Under the pieces are notes generated by a model. It saw only the letters and a list, made by a program, of their open reading frames with translations, was not told where the DNA came from and ran no database searches. A DNA stretch of 60,606 nucleotides, taken from contig JAVKOQ010000313.1 of the NCBI GenBank assembly GCA_031835245.1, forward strand, positions 1-60,606. Reading direction: 5' to 3'. Below are positions 12,941 to 24,036 of the stretch, piece after piece. Source of the stretch: Balamuthia mandrillaris. Its lineage: Eukaryota > Discosea > Longamoebia > Balamuthiidae. The stretch's first letter is position 1. Every line of letters starts with the position of its first letter. The translations under genes were made by a program, and so were the position numbers.

Positions 12941-15900
12941 CTACCAAACGGTGCAACGCTGTTGGGGGTTCATCTTTGAGCCAACGGGGCACTGTTGTGT
13001 GTGTGGGTATTTTTGTTATTTTTGTTTCGTTTTTCTTAAGAGAAAGCGAAAAGGGAAGGGAAAGAGAGGGAGAAAGAGAAACGACGAAAGAGAGAAGAAA
13101 GAAGAAAGATGAGTAGAACGACAAGAAAGAGAGAACGAACCTTGAATACTTGACCAAACTGTTCGAGGTTGATCAACGGACCCAAGACGCGGAAACGAGC
13201 GGGAGAGTGAGGATCGGTCCGGACCTGCTGCTTCACGTACTCGTCCGACTCCAGAGCGCACCAGCCTTGCGCGAATGACACAAAGAACAACTGAATGTTG
13301 GTCAAACCGGGTACAACGGACGGATCATTGGCTTTGCTTCCAATGATCTGTTTTCATTGTGGTTTCCGTTAGGTTTTGAGACAACACAAAAAGAGAAAGC
13401 GAAAACAGACCTTGGAGTAGGCATGGTAGCTGTTCTTGATGCCACCACAATCGGCAATGTTCTCGCCCTGAGTAAGGTTGCCGTTGATGAAAACGCCGGG
13501 CAGCACCTCGAAGGAGGAGTACTGCTTGATGATGCATGCTGCCTTCTCATCGAATCGCTTCGATGTTGCTGGCTCCCACCAATCTTTGTTAATATAAAAA
13601 ATTCATGTTAGTGAATGAAGAGACAGAGGAGCGAAACAGACAAAAAAAGAATGGGTGACAGTACTGGTAAGCTTTCCAGTGCCGTCGTAGTCTCTGCCCT
13701 GATTGTCGAAGCCATGAGTGAGCTCATGTCCCATGATCATGCCCATGCCTCCAAAGTTCATGGAATCGGGGTGGCTTCGGTTGAAGTAAGGGGTCTGCAA
13801 GATAGCCGCAGGGAACACCATTTGGTTCTTGGTGGGTTCGTAGTAAGCGTTTACTGTGTCGGCGGTCATCTCCCACTCGTTCTTGTCAGCTGCCTTACCA
13901 ACACCTTTGAAAGTGTGATGGAAAAGTGTCACAAAAGGAGGGCATAGTTTCGAAGAAAGGAAGCAGAACGAAGGGAAAATGTATACGTACTGTGAATAAG
14001 TTCAGCAAAGGCTTTAGCGGAGGCATTGAGGGTGTTGCCGAAAAAGTCGTTGACGAAGAAGGTGTCCTCGCTGTAGTTTTTGGGATTTTGGGGATAACCC
14101 ACTTGATTCGAGACAAGGCTCAACTTCTCAAGAGCTCTAGAGCGAGTGGTGGAATCCATCCAGTCAAGAGTCTGGATGTTCTCTTTCATAGCATCCTATT
14201 TTGTTTTAAAATTAGAGGAAGAGGACAACGTGAAAAAGAAGAATGAGTTGAAAGAAGTACCTCAATAGCTTGAATCATGTCATGAGCAAGCTGCAAGCCT
14301 TTAGCACCAAGAGCCTTCTTGCCAAAGGCATCACCCAAGAGCTCACCGACGGTAGAGTCTACAGCTTCCACGCAGAACTTCCAACGAGGTTGCATCTATT
14401 TGAAACAGAAGCATTAATAAATAGTTAGAATATGTCACAGAGAGAACAAGAGTTCGAAACATAAGAAAAAATAACGAAGGTACCTCTTGTTCTCCAAGGA
14501 GAACTTTGCCGAAGAAGTTGAAGGTGGAGTTCACAAATTTAGAGGACAAGTAATCGGCAGAGGAGTGAAGAACTCTCCAAGCCATATAAGCCTGTAATGT
14601 AGCAATATGTCAAAAAGTAAACGGGGGAGAACAGAAGAGAAGAGGAGAACGAGGAGCAGAGAGCCAGAGGGAGATACCGTCAAGTCAGAAACGCGGATGG
14701 AAGGGAGGATCGTAGAAAGATTGGCGAAGAAGGTGGGAGTCACAACGTTGATGTCATTGAGGCCTGGCTCCCCAACGATCAAGAAGTAATAATCCCAAGG
14801 AATGTTGGGAGCAATCTTTTCCAAGCCAGTGCGATCCAATTTGTTGTAGGTTTCGAAGGGATCCACCAACTGATCAGGCGGCAAAGAGATAGAAGCCAAA
14901 ACTGTTGCAAAGAGATGGCAAAAAAAAAAGATCAGATAAACAACGACTAAGAAAGATAGCAGAAGAAAAACAAACGTGTCTCGACTTTGAGCACTTGAGC
15001 GGCCAGCTTTTGGGGAGTGGAGCTGAAGAGGGAGGGATAAGAAGTGAAGCCGAACATCTCCTGCATGTGCTTCAGGTAGAGGTCGCGGATGCTCTTTTCC
15101 TGAGGATCCAGGTACAAAGAACGGGATGGCAACGAAAATCCTCCTTGGGACATCTGTAGTTTTTTTGTTAAACATCCAAAGACCGCACAACATAGACATT
15201 TCACGTGAAGCAAACAGGAAAACGGAATAAAATCACGAAACGAAGATGCGTAAGAAGAGAAACAAAAGAACAAACGGAGGAAAAGAAAGATACCTGAGCA
15301 ATGTTGACGGCAGGATTCTTGGCATCTTCGGCAACGCCAATGTCAAAGAACAGGCTGCTGAAGCCTTCCGCATTGAGGAATGCCGCATACAGGATCACGT
15401 CATCCAAATCCTATTATTCGCATAGCATTTGAAACAGTTGGCGTGTATGAGGCCCTTACATTCAACAAAAAAGAAACCAAAATAATAATAATGATAACAA
15501 TGGGAAAGAAAATAAAAAGAATGACGTACTTCCAACACACGGAGAGGAGCAATGTACTCGTCCAAAGGGCGATAGCCACGAGCTTCGATGGTATCAGTGT
15601 CCATGCATGCCGTGTACACCGTGTTGATCTTTGTATGTTCCAAAGGTCAGCTTTGAGCTCCTCTCTGTCTCTCTCCCTCTTTTCGCCCTCTCTCTCTCGC
15701 TCTTTCTCTCCTTCTCTCCCTCTTTCTCTCCTTCTCCCCCGTTCTCCTGCTCCTCATTCACATAACACAAACCGTGGTGTACTGGCTGTCCTCAACGATC
15801 TGCTTCAAAAGGACATCATTGTGCACCTCGATCTCACCAAAGGCTCTGTGGGTTCACACAAGTCGGTTATTTAAATCAAAGTAGCGAGTGAGAGAGAGAG

Positions 15901-16279
15901 AGAGAGTGAGAGAGGCGAAAAGAGGGAGAAAAGATGATGATACTTGTAAAGTGTGGGTTTGTCGGAAGGGATCGTGTGCGAGCTGAGCCAACCACCACAG
16001 GCATATTGGTAAAAGTCATTGCAGGGATCTTCGGACGTATCCATCGCTGACAACACTTCCTTTGCCAAAGGAGGCACATCTTCGTTTTTTTTTTAACCCA
16101 ACAAAAATCAAAAAAAAAAAAAAACGTTACAGCGCCGATGATGGATGATCAGATCAGAAAAAAAGAAATGAAAAAAAAAATGAAAGAAACGGAATACCTT
16201 GCTTGCCGGCCAAAGCAAAAGAGCAAGTGCAGGCCAGGAATACCAACGACACCACAAACGTTACCTGAGCAGCCGCCAT
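12941..16279 (-). CDS. Secreted M13 (neprilysin/PepO-like) zinc metallopeptidase
   Basis: Fourteen exons, 675 aa: 16279-16198, 16079-15944, 15845-15773, 15628-15530, 15410-15294, 15153-14976, 14901-14678, 14591-14484, 14395-14261, 14195-13991, 13904-13665, 13583-13411, 13347-13141, 12991-12941. A cleavable signal peptide (hydrophobic to about residue 25) is followed by the M13 N-terminal domain ([14 protein letters not shown]). The catalytic half has [19 protein letters not shown], the zinc site HELTH, then ENIAD with the third zinc ligand, and [11 protein letters not shown]. It ends in a short last exon CTVW, matching the family C-terminus. Expected to cut extracellular peptides after secretion; unlike mammalian neprilysin it has no N-terminal cytoplasmic tail. 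Length fits the family. It shares a divergent upstream region with the glycosyltransferase gene. Confidence 0.95.
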
Positions 16280-16410
16280 TCTTTCGTTGTGATTTGTTTT
16301 TTGGGCGAGCTCGCTAAATAAAATAAAAAAATCACGAATAAATAAATAGATTGGTGGTCCAGCAGAGGGATATGGAAAAATTGCAGAATAGCAATCCAAA
16401 AAAAAATTCT

Positions 16411-16533
16411 GATCCCGATTCTTTTATCGTCGACTATCCAAAAATTCGCTTTCCGATTCGTTTATTGCCGACAATTTCCCTTTTTCCTAATTTTTAAAAT
16501 CTCGTGATTGTCGACAATAAAAGAATCGGGATC
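16411..16533. repeat. 24-bp inverted repeat in a divergent promoter
   Basis: Left arm 16411-16434 and right arm 16510-16533 are reverse complements at 23 of 24 positions (GATCCCGATTCTTTTAT then C or T, then GTCGAC), separated by 75 nt. A degenerate third copy lies near 16454-16475. The element sits between the start codons of the M13 peptidase (16279, minus) and the glycosyltransferase (16662, plus). It may be a small hairpin element or a paired regulatory site; the sequence alone does not decide. Confidence 0.7.
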
Positions 16534-16661
16534 GAAAATTTTTTGTAGAGGCGATAAATTGGACGATTAATTGGTTGCATTAATTCGAATGATTGCTGGC
16601 CATTACAAACTGGTCTCTGCTTTTCCAAAGCAAGGGGCAGTCCCTCGGTCCACCGGCCACG

Positions 16662-17880
16662 ATGAAGAGCAAGAACAAACTGCTGGCTGGGGTTGCGGTG
16701 TTGCTGGTTGGGGTTTTGCTGCTGGAAGTTCGGTTCTCCTTTATCTCCACGTCCTTTGCACAACCGGCCTCGCTCTCTTCGCAGCAGCGGCAAGGGGTGC
16801 AACTACCTGCGCAGAATGAAGAAGGAGAAGAACAACAACAACCGCAATCGCAAGAAGAACTAGAGCATCCAGAAGAAGAAGGAGGAGGAGGAGACGAAGT
16901 ACAAATACAAATACAAATACAAGAACCGCAAGAAGAGCTAGAGCATCCCGAACCCTCGAAGCTAACCTCAAAACTAACCATTACGGCGGAGGACGTTGCC
17001 TTCGTGGCAGCTCCTGACAACCAGTCCAAATACCTGATTCGCGCTATGAAATGGATCCGGTTTGTCACCCTTTCCCTTAGTACAACCCCGTCATTCGAGT
17101 GACAGGCAAAACGGAGGCAGTGGAGCGCTGCGCCCCCGCCCATAAAGTAAATATCTTCAAGGTGGATGGCTTGGAGAGGTTCCGGTTCGTGGTGATGATG
17201 GACTGTGACACGGTGTTTTTGCGGGACATAAAGATGGAGTTGGAGTCGATGACTTGTGACAGCGTGTATGCGAGAAATGGTATTGCAATGCTCTCTCTCT
17301 CCTCCCTGGTTTCTTTGCTCTCGTTTCATGCCACCCGTTTCGTTTTTTTATGTCGCATACAGGTGGCAAAATAAGAGGTCAAACCCGCACAAACATGTTA
17401 CAATTCGCGGCAGAGGACCTCGGCATCTCCCTTCCATGGCACCACGAGCATCCTCAATGCAAGCACATATCCTCTACCGCATCACGCAATTCTCAACCGG
17501 AGGAGTTTCCCTACTTCAATGCCGCCATGATCATCCTTCCCAAGGCTGTCTATCTGCAGGTCTCTCGCCTTTGGCCCTTCTATAACGAGTTTCTGGCCGT
17601 CCGTGGAGAGCATTGGTTCTGCGATCAAGCTTCGTTGACATTGACGTTGGCTGCGCTGGACGTGCCTTATACCTTTCTCCCTGGGACTCTGAGCATAGGG
17701 TATGTTTCACCCTGGACAGAGGACAGAGGAGACGTGGCCGTATTGCACTATCATCACAACGAAGGAAAGAAGTCAGGGGAACTGCCTTTGCCAAATGTGG
17801 AAGGCCGGTCCAAAGATGCCATCGCGGCCTACAATAAGGCCGTTAAAGCGAACCCTGAACCTTATTTATCCAAGGCCTAG
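16662..17880 (+). CDS. Type II membrane glycosyltransferase, GT-A fold
   Basis: Exons 16662-17063, 17081-17279 and 17363-17880, 372 aa if the first gap is a 17-nt intron. The N-terminus is short and basic (MKSKNK) before a membrane helix at about 7-26, then a Glu/Gln-rich stem, as in Golgi enzymes. The catalytic part has VAFVAAPDNQSKYLIRAMKW, the DxD-type metal site MMDCDTVFLRD, PYFNAAMIILPK, WFCDQASL and VLHYHHNEGKK, the usual order for glycogenin/GT8-like enzymes. Donor and acceptor sugars cannot be told. The join at 17064-17080 is odd: either an ultrashort GT-AG intron, a 77-nt intron using a donor at 17004 that would delete the first beta-alpha unit, or a frameshift. Confidence 0.8.
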
Positions 17881-18353
17881 GTGAGCGAGTGGACTAAAAT
17901 GCTGCCTGAGCAACACCGCTCTTCCAGCCAGAAACGAGAAAAGTTGAAAGCCCGAGGAGTAGAGGAGCATAAGAGCGACTTGAGAGAAGAGAAGAGAGAA
18001 GCGAGAAGAGAGGAGAGATGAGGGATGAGGGATGAGAGAAGAGAGAAGAGCGAGACGGTTGATTCGTGACGACATGTAATGTCTACAATAAATTACAAAT
18101 GAAAGAAGAAAGTGAAGCAACAAGAAAACATCTTCCTGGCTCTTGGCACATTTTTTCGGATGGCCCGCATATAGAAACGTGCCCACGAAATGAAACCGCG
18201 GTTAAATGAACGAAAAGGGAAAAAAAAACAAAGAAAAAAACAAAGAGAAGAGAACAATAAATAAAGTGCAAGGAAGAGCCGTTACCTCCGGAACGAAACG
18301 GACGAAGAAGAAGAACAAGTCGTGTTCAACTTCTTTCCATTCCATCGCTGAGC
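17881..18353. other. Intergenic region with GA-rich run and TGACGACA motif
   Basis: Between the glycosyltransferase and the second UrtA-like gene. It holds an AGAGAAG-rich stretch at about 17980-18050, an AATAAA hexamer near 18087 that could serve as polyadenylation signal, and a CGTGACGACA motif at 18065-18074 that recurs upstream of other genes in the window. No coding frame is supported. Confidence 0.5.
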
Positions 18354-19818
18354 ATGGGGTTGCAAGGGTTGGTAGACAATGCCCTTACCGTGGTCGTGGC
18401 GGTTGTGAGCACCTTGTTCGTGCTGACGGTGGTGGCGGTGGCTTTGGGGTTGGGCCTTGGCCTGGGCCTCAAGGATGAGTGCTACTGCGAACCGTTGGAC
18501 TTGCAAACTTTGTGTCCTGCCGTTTGTTTTTCCTTCTTCTTCATGCTTCTTTCTTCTGCTCTCAACCTCATTCTTTTGGCAAACTTTTTAGACGGAAGAT
18601 CGTGTTATCAAAGTTGGAGTGTTGCACTCTCTCTCGGGAGCTTTGGCCACGAGCGAAAGACCGGTGGTGGATGCCACTCTGTTGGCCATACAGGAGATCA
18701 ATGACGCTGGAGGTGTCAACGGCTACCGCCTCCAACCTGTTCTTAGGTCTCCCTCTCTTCTCTTTTTCTCCTCTCTTCTTCCTCCTCTTTTCTCTCTCCT
18801 TGCTGCTGCTCTCGTTCTCTCGGCATCCTGCCCTCTTGTTCGTTTTATCATAGTTGGCTTACTTTGTTGCAGAGATGGCAACTCGAACGAAGCCATCTTT
18901 GCCACGGAGATGACGAACCTGCTGGCAACGGAACAGGTGGCAGTGGTATTTGGCTGTTGGACGAGCGCCAGTCGTAAAGCTGTGCTGGATCCTCTTGCCG
19001 AGTCGGATGGTCTGCTGTTCTATCCCGTTCAGTACGAAGGCGTTGAGCAGAACCCCAATGTCATCTACACTGGTACTCTCGTCCTCTTTTTGTTCTTTGC
19101 ATTGTGTTGGTTTTTCTGTTATTCTTCGGTCTTCCTTCTCTCTCTTCCGTCTCGTTCTTGCTGGTGTTTCTTCATTCCATCTTGCTTCTAACAAAATGCG
19201 CAACAGGAGCTGCACCGAACCAACAGATCATTCCGGTGGTGCGATGGGCTGCTGGAGGAGAAAGAAAATGGAAGAAGTTCGCCTTGGTGGGGTCCGACTA
19301 CATCTTCCCACGAACGGCTAACGCAATCATCAAAGATGTCATCGACTATGAGCTCAGTGACAGTGCCTATGAGGAATGGTACTTGGTACTTGGCGACATC
19401 AACGTCGGACGGATTAAGGAGGTTCGTTATTGCTTCACCTGTTCCCAGACACATTTTTGTTTCTTGCTTTAAGTGTCTTCTTGGCCTTCCTTTTCCTTGT
19501 GACCTTCTTCTTCTCGTTCTTCCTCTTGTTGTGCTTCTTGTTCTCCTCCTTCTTCTTCTTTGTTAAACTTTAAATTCCTGCTATGTTGATTGGAAACAAG
19601 GTTGCAGAGGATATAGTGGCCTATCAACCAGATGTAATTCTGAACACCATCAACGGTGATACCAACATCAACTTTTTCCTGTTGTTGGATCAAGTGGGTG
19701 GTGGCAACATCCCTATTGTATCTTTCAGTCTTGCCGAGCCGGAAATAAGAAGCATTGGTGCAAGTATTTTGACTGGTGGTCTTGCTGCTTGGTAACTTCT
19801 CGCTCGCTTGCTCGCTCT

Positions 19819-19849
<31 letters not shown>

Positions 19850-20550
19850 CTGCACTCACTCACGCTCTCTCGCTCTTTGGTGCTCTTCATCTTTCATTTT
19901 CATTGTTTTGTTTGTATTCCAAACCAATGGTAGGAACTACTTCCAAAGCTTGCCTGGAACAGCCAACTCCCAGTTCGTGGATCGGTTCAAAGCTCGTTAT
20001 GGAGATGCCAGCGTCATCGGTGATCCCATGGTGGCTGCCTACTCTGGTGTGTACCTCTATGCCGAGGCCGCTCGTTTGGCCAAAACCTTTGATAAGCAAG
20101 CCATCCTTACCGCTCTGAAAAGCGAACAAGTGCGCTTCAACTCTCCGCAGGGTCCTTTGAGCGTAGACCCCAGTAATCAACATACCATCAAGAGCTGGTA
20201 CTTGGGATATGCTGATAACAATGGTTAGTCTACATCCTATCGATCCTCTCGTTCTCTGCTGTTATGCTGACAGTCCATCCATAGGTCAGTTTGTGGTCTA
20301 TCCAGAGGACGACACGCCCATCATTCCCGACCCTTATCCTCTCTACCCAAGGCATCCTGATCGTGCGTCATGGGAGGCCTTCCTTCACTGTTGGAACGGG
20401 CAGTGGGGCGGCTCTTGGTCCAACACGCAAGGCCCTGCCTTCATCAAGCCCAACGATCAGTGCGATCCTGAGAACATTGATAGCAGGAGAAGGACTGGTA
20501 TCGACGGTGGAGGCTTGCCCCACGACCACCACCATCATCAAGAGCTATGA
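18354..20550 (+). CDS. Membrane-anchored UrtA/AmiC-like solute-binding protein, copy 2
   Basis: Seven exons, 494 aa: 18354-18521, 18592-18746, 18873-19072, 19207-19421, 19601-19791, 19934-20223, 20285-20550. An N-terminal membrane helix (about 10-40) is followed by the binding fold: [76 protein letters not shown]. Exons 1, 3 and 4 have the same lengths as in the copy at 982-3149, and introns 1-5 fall at the same places; this copy alone has a sixth intron (20224-20284). The C-terminus differs, ending in an acidic and His-rich tail (DHHHHQEL). Ligand unknown; urea or small amides are the family's usual ligands. The pair arose by duplication. Confidence 0.85.
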
Positions 20551-20712
20551 GTCCTGTTCGTTCTTACAGGGCCTGTAAAGTAAGCGTTGGTTCGAATGGA
20601 AGAGGAAGCGCAGCCCAAAACCAAAAACAAAAAAACAAAAAAACAAAAAAACAAAAAACAAAAAACAAAAATATAATTATAAAATAAATATTTACTAAAA
20701 ACGAGCCGTTGC

Positions 20713-20776
20713 TGACGTCATTCGGAAACAGGTAAGTGACATCATGATTGACCCCAAAAAGATATCACTGACGTCA
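20713..20776. promoter_or_regulatory. Cluster of three CRE-like sites
   Basis: Two perfect TGACGTCA palindromes at 20713-20720 and 20769-20776 flank a one-mismatch copy TGACATCA at 20737-20744, all within about 100 nt upstream of the hydrolase start at 20819. TGACGTCA is the classic CREB/ATF bZIP site. An ATG at 20744 overlaps the middle site, which argues that translation starts later, at 20819. Confidence 0.6.
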
Positions 20777-20818
20777 TACGAAAAAGGAAAGGAGAGAAGA
20801 AAGAGAAAAGAAAACGAA

Positions 20819-22538
20819 ATGGAAGGGTTGGAGGGGGTGGTGAACGTGCATGGGGAAGACGGGGAGAGGGACGAGGACCTGCTGGCCGAGGCGGAGCGGA
20901 GGCGAGGAGCAGAAGGAGTGGAAGTGGAGGAAGAAGTGCAACGCAGCGAGGTGGGAGAGAGTGGAAGCTACCTGAACGTGGGAGCCGGCAGGGACGACCC
21001 CGTCGATCTCTACTACGAGGTCCACGGCGCCGGCCCTCAGAGGGCTCTCTGGGTCATGGGTTAGATTTATTTGTTCGTTTGCTTGTTGTTTTTTTTTTGT
21101 TTTTTTGCATTTTTTTTTTGTATGGACATCATGTTTGTTTTGCGCTCTCTTTTTACGTTTTTTGATTTAAAAAAAAGGTTTGGGCACATCGCTTCGCGGA
21201 TGGAAGAAAAACGTACTTTCCAACACCTTTCTTTTTTTAAAAAAAAAATGTATTCTTATCAGCGATGAAAACAGATCGAATACTTCCTGGATAACCACTA
21301 CAATGAGTTTCAACTGTGTATTTTTGACAACCGTGGTGTGGGTCGCAGCGGTAGCCCCAAACGACGCTACACGTAAGACTCATTCTCTCCTTGTTCGTTC
21401 CTTTCTTGTGCTTTTGCATTTCTTTGTTTCTGTTTGTTTGTAGTTCATCCTTTCTTTTCTTTTCTTTGTTCTTTTGCTTTCTGTCTTTTGACTGTTTGCA
21501 ACCGACAAAGCACGAAAGGAATGGCTCATGATGCTCTCGAACTGCTGCAGCACCTCGGATGGGACGAAGTCCATGTGATAGGCATCTCCATGGGTGGCAT
21601 GATCAGCATGGAGCTCGCTCTCCTTCTCCTTGACCCTCAACAAGAAACGAATAAGAGACCAAAGCTGTTGTCTCTCTCGTTGGCGGTCACTCATGCGGGG
21701 GGCTTGTCGGCCATCGTTCCTTTTGCTGGCTTCAAAACTGTCTTTCGAAACCTGTTCAGGAGTCGGCCAGAGGACAAGGTGGAGAGCATCATGCGGTCCA
21801 TTTACTCGCCGGCCTACCTGGCCAGACCTTCTCCTGTAGATAGTTCAAAGACGATGCTAGACTATGTTTGTTCTGTAAGTAGCTTCAGCTCGTCACCTCT
21901 GTGTTCCTGTTTATTTTCCTTTCCATGTTGTGGTCTTGTTTATTGTATGCTTATTCCTCTGTTTCTTTATTTTCTGTTGGTGTTCTTCTCTTTTTCTTTT
22001 TTGTCTTGTGTTGTTTTGTTCGGTTTGGTATTTCTTTTGTTATCCTCACCACATTTGTGCTGATTACTCAACAACAAAGGAATGGCTGACACGAGTGGCG
22101 GTGGATCCTCCGCCCACCAAAGAGGGAGCATTCGGCCAGATTGCCGCCGTCAACACGCATTACGTCAGCGCCTACCGACTCTCCATCATCCAAAACAGCG
22201 GAGTGCCCACGTTGATCATGACTGGAACAAACGACTGTCTCGTGCGGCCGCAAAACTCCTTTAACCTTGCAAAGAGATTGGCCTCGCCACAGCTCACTTT
22301 TCTCGTGTGGGAGGGCGTGGGGCACGCCGTCAACTCGGAGACGTTTGATGAGTTCAACGCGGCGGTTCTTGCAGTGATGCGTCAAGGTGCTCAACGAAGT
22401 AAAACAGCGGCAGGAGCAGGACCATCAGTAGCGGAAGAAGAGGAGAAAGCAAGAAAAGGCCAAGAGGCCAAAGAAGACGGAGAAGAAGCGAAAGAAGAGG
22501 AGGATGGCAAAGCAGACGAAGAGGAATCTGCCAATTGA
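20819..22538 (+). CDS. Alpha/beta hydrolase-fold protein
   Basis: Five exons, 398 aa: 20819-21059, 21178-21212, 21275-21372, 21511-21874, 22080-22538. After an acidic leader the fold begins at about residue 60 (DLYYEVHGAG), with GLGTSLRGW for the oxyanion region, FDNRGVGRSGSP, the nucleophile elbow GISMGG (Ser nucleophile), PTLIMTGTNDCLV for the acid and VWEGVGHAV for the His. All triad positions are present. The C-terminal 50 residues are an Ala/Glu/Lys-rich tail. Likely an esterase or lipase-like hydrolase; the substrate cannot be inferred. An in-frame ATG at 20744 is possible but overlaps CRE-like promoter sites. Confidence 0.85.
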
Positions 22539-22729
22539 TCTGTATGATCTAATAACAGCATCCACCAATCGGTTTTCATATTTAAACTCCGACAACATGG
22601 TTTTGAAATTGGATTGGAAGATTAATATTGCTCCTAAAATTGAACCGCAATCTGTTTTTTGATTTTTGTCGTTTGGTGGTGCAAAAACATTTATACCAAA
22701 ACACAAAAAGAAACAACAAGACACAAAGC

Positions 22730-23089
22730 ATGGGTGACGCTAAGACAAGGTTCCAACAGTTGGCCGCACAAGAGGCGGAGGAAAGGCGGAAACAAGAGGA
22801 AGCCGAGAGGAAGAGGCAGGAACAGATTGCCCAAAGGAAGTCCGGCGGACAGACCAAGATCGGCACCACTAAAGGACAGATCAAGGCCTTCGCCACCGCC
22901 TTCGAGGCCATTGCCGACGGCGACGACGTGGAGATCACCATGAAGAGCGGCGGGTGGAACCAGTCCAACGTAACCTCGGACAGCAGAGGCAAGTGGGAAG
23001 GAGGCCCCGCAGGCATGTCGGCCACAAGGATCAAGAAGGAACAACCTCAGGGACCCCCTCCTAAGAAGAGCATCACTGAGTTTAAGTAA
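22730..23089 (+). CDS. Small single-exon protein with N-terminal coiled coil
   Basis: Uninterrupted 119-aa frame. Residues about 5-40 are a charged helix (QEAEERRKQEEAERKRQEQ) likely to form a coiled coil; then a segment rich in Gly and Asp (FATAFEAIADGDDVEITM) and a basic, Pro-rich end (QGPPPKKSITEFK). I do not recognise a family. The start was taken at the ATG inside AAAGCATGGGTG, because the frame upstream is AT-rich and not protein-like. It follows the hydrolase gene by 190 bp on the same strand. Confidence 0.65.
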   Translation: MGDAKTRFQQLAAQEAEERRKQEEAERKRQEQIAQRKSGGQTKIGTTKGQIKAFATAFEAIADGDDVEITMKSGGWNQSNVTSDSRGKWEGGPAGMSATRIKKEQPQGPPPKKSITEFK

Positions 23090-24036
23090 AAAAACAGGAC
23101 GAAAATCCCCCCTAAACGACGAGACCTTCTTTCCTTCATTTTTTTTTGTTTGATTGTTCATAGTGTTCAAATAGATAGCCTTCTTTTTCTTGTGTTGTTG
23201 TGTTAGGGAGAATCTTGCGAATAGAAGACGTCCAAAAACGGTCCCCACCCTCGCCCTGCTTGTGGGCAGACAACAGCAGGAAAGTTACCGCAGCCGAAGC
23301 GCAGGAAGGGAACCGGACGATAGGATAAATGATTCAAAATGGAAATTTCAATTTAAAAACAACCCGAAAGCAGCTGAAAAGGAAACCATGGGAGAGATTC
23401 ACGCAGAAACCACAGCCAAAAAACCAGGCAAGGCAAAAACCAAACCCCCCCAAATAAAAAAAAGAGTAGTGGTGGAGTGGACGGTCCGTCCACCGAAAAC
23501 CGCAGCCGATTCTTTGTGGATTTCAAAAACTTTTTTGTGTTTCTTGTTTTTGAAAGAGGAAAGAAGCGCACTGCGTTTGTGTTGGTGTCTCTCTCGGCGG
23601 GAGGAACGTACCAGAGGGCTTGTGACCTCTTCGGTGTATCTCTCTCTCTCTCTTTGTTATCCGTCGCATCCTTTAGAGGGAAGTGGAAATATTTGACAGC
23701 AAGCAAGCCTGTTTGTTGGTGTTGGCAAGCTCATTTTTTTTTTTTGGTGCTTTGGGTTCGTTTTTTTCCTTCCACGTTTGTTTTTACTCCCTTTCCGTTC
23801 TGATTTTTGCGTTTTTGTTGTTACTCGCATGCATGATATTTTTTTTGGTGGCTTTTGCGCTTTGTTGTTTAGGAGTTGTGTAAAGCGACTACCAGAGGTT
23901 CTATCCAGCAGGATATAACAACCAGTGCCTAGAGTCGCTAGCACGCGTCTCTTTCAACTTTTTAAAAAAGCGAGAGCAGCACTCTCCCTTACCTTTCTAG
24001 CTGACGCCTAACTGCTATTCCCTTACTTCTACCACT
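23090..24036. other. Gene-poor interval
   Basis: About 950 bp between two plus-strand genes. It has long A and T runs and several short open frames on both strands, none with convincing splice partners. One plus-strand frame at about 23590-23645 reads AGGTYQRACDLFGVS, which looks like a helix-turn-helix but is isolated. A pyrimidine-rich stretch precedes the kinase gene start. Nothing else is supported. Confidence 0.4.

Noticed and set aside
16593-16661. Upstream in-frame ATG for the glycosyltransferase
   Set aside because: It would put 23 residues before the basic-plus-hydrophobic signal anchor; the ATG at 16662 gives the standard type II layout.
20744-20818. Upstream ATG for the alpha/beta hydrolase
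   Set aside because: It overlaps a CRE-like promoter site and adds a Lys/Arg-rich leader with no parallel in the family.
23477-23650. Frame with AGGTYQRACDLFGVS resembling a transposase helix-turn-helix
   Set aside because: Only about 50 residues, bordered by a CT repeat, with no catalytic domain, terminal repeats or splice partner.
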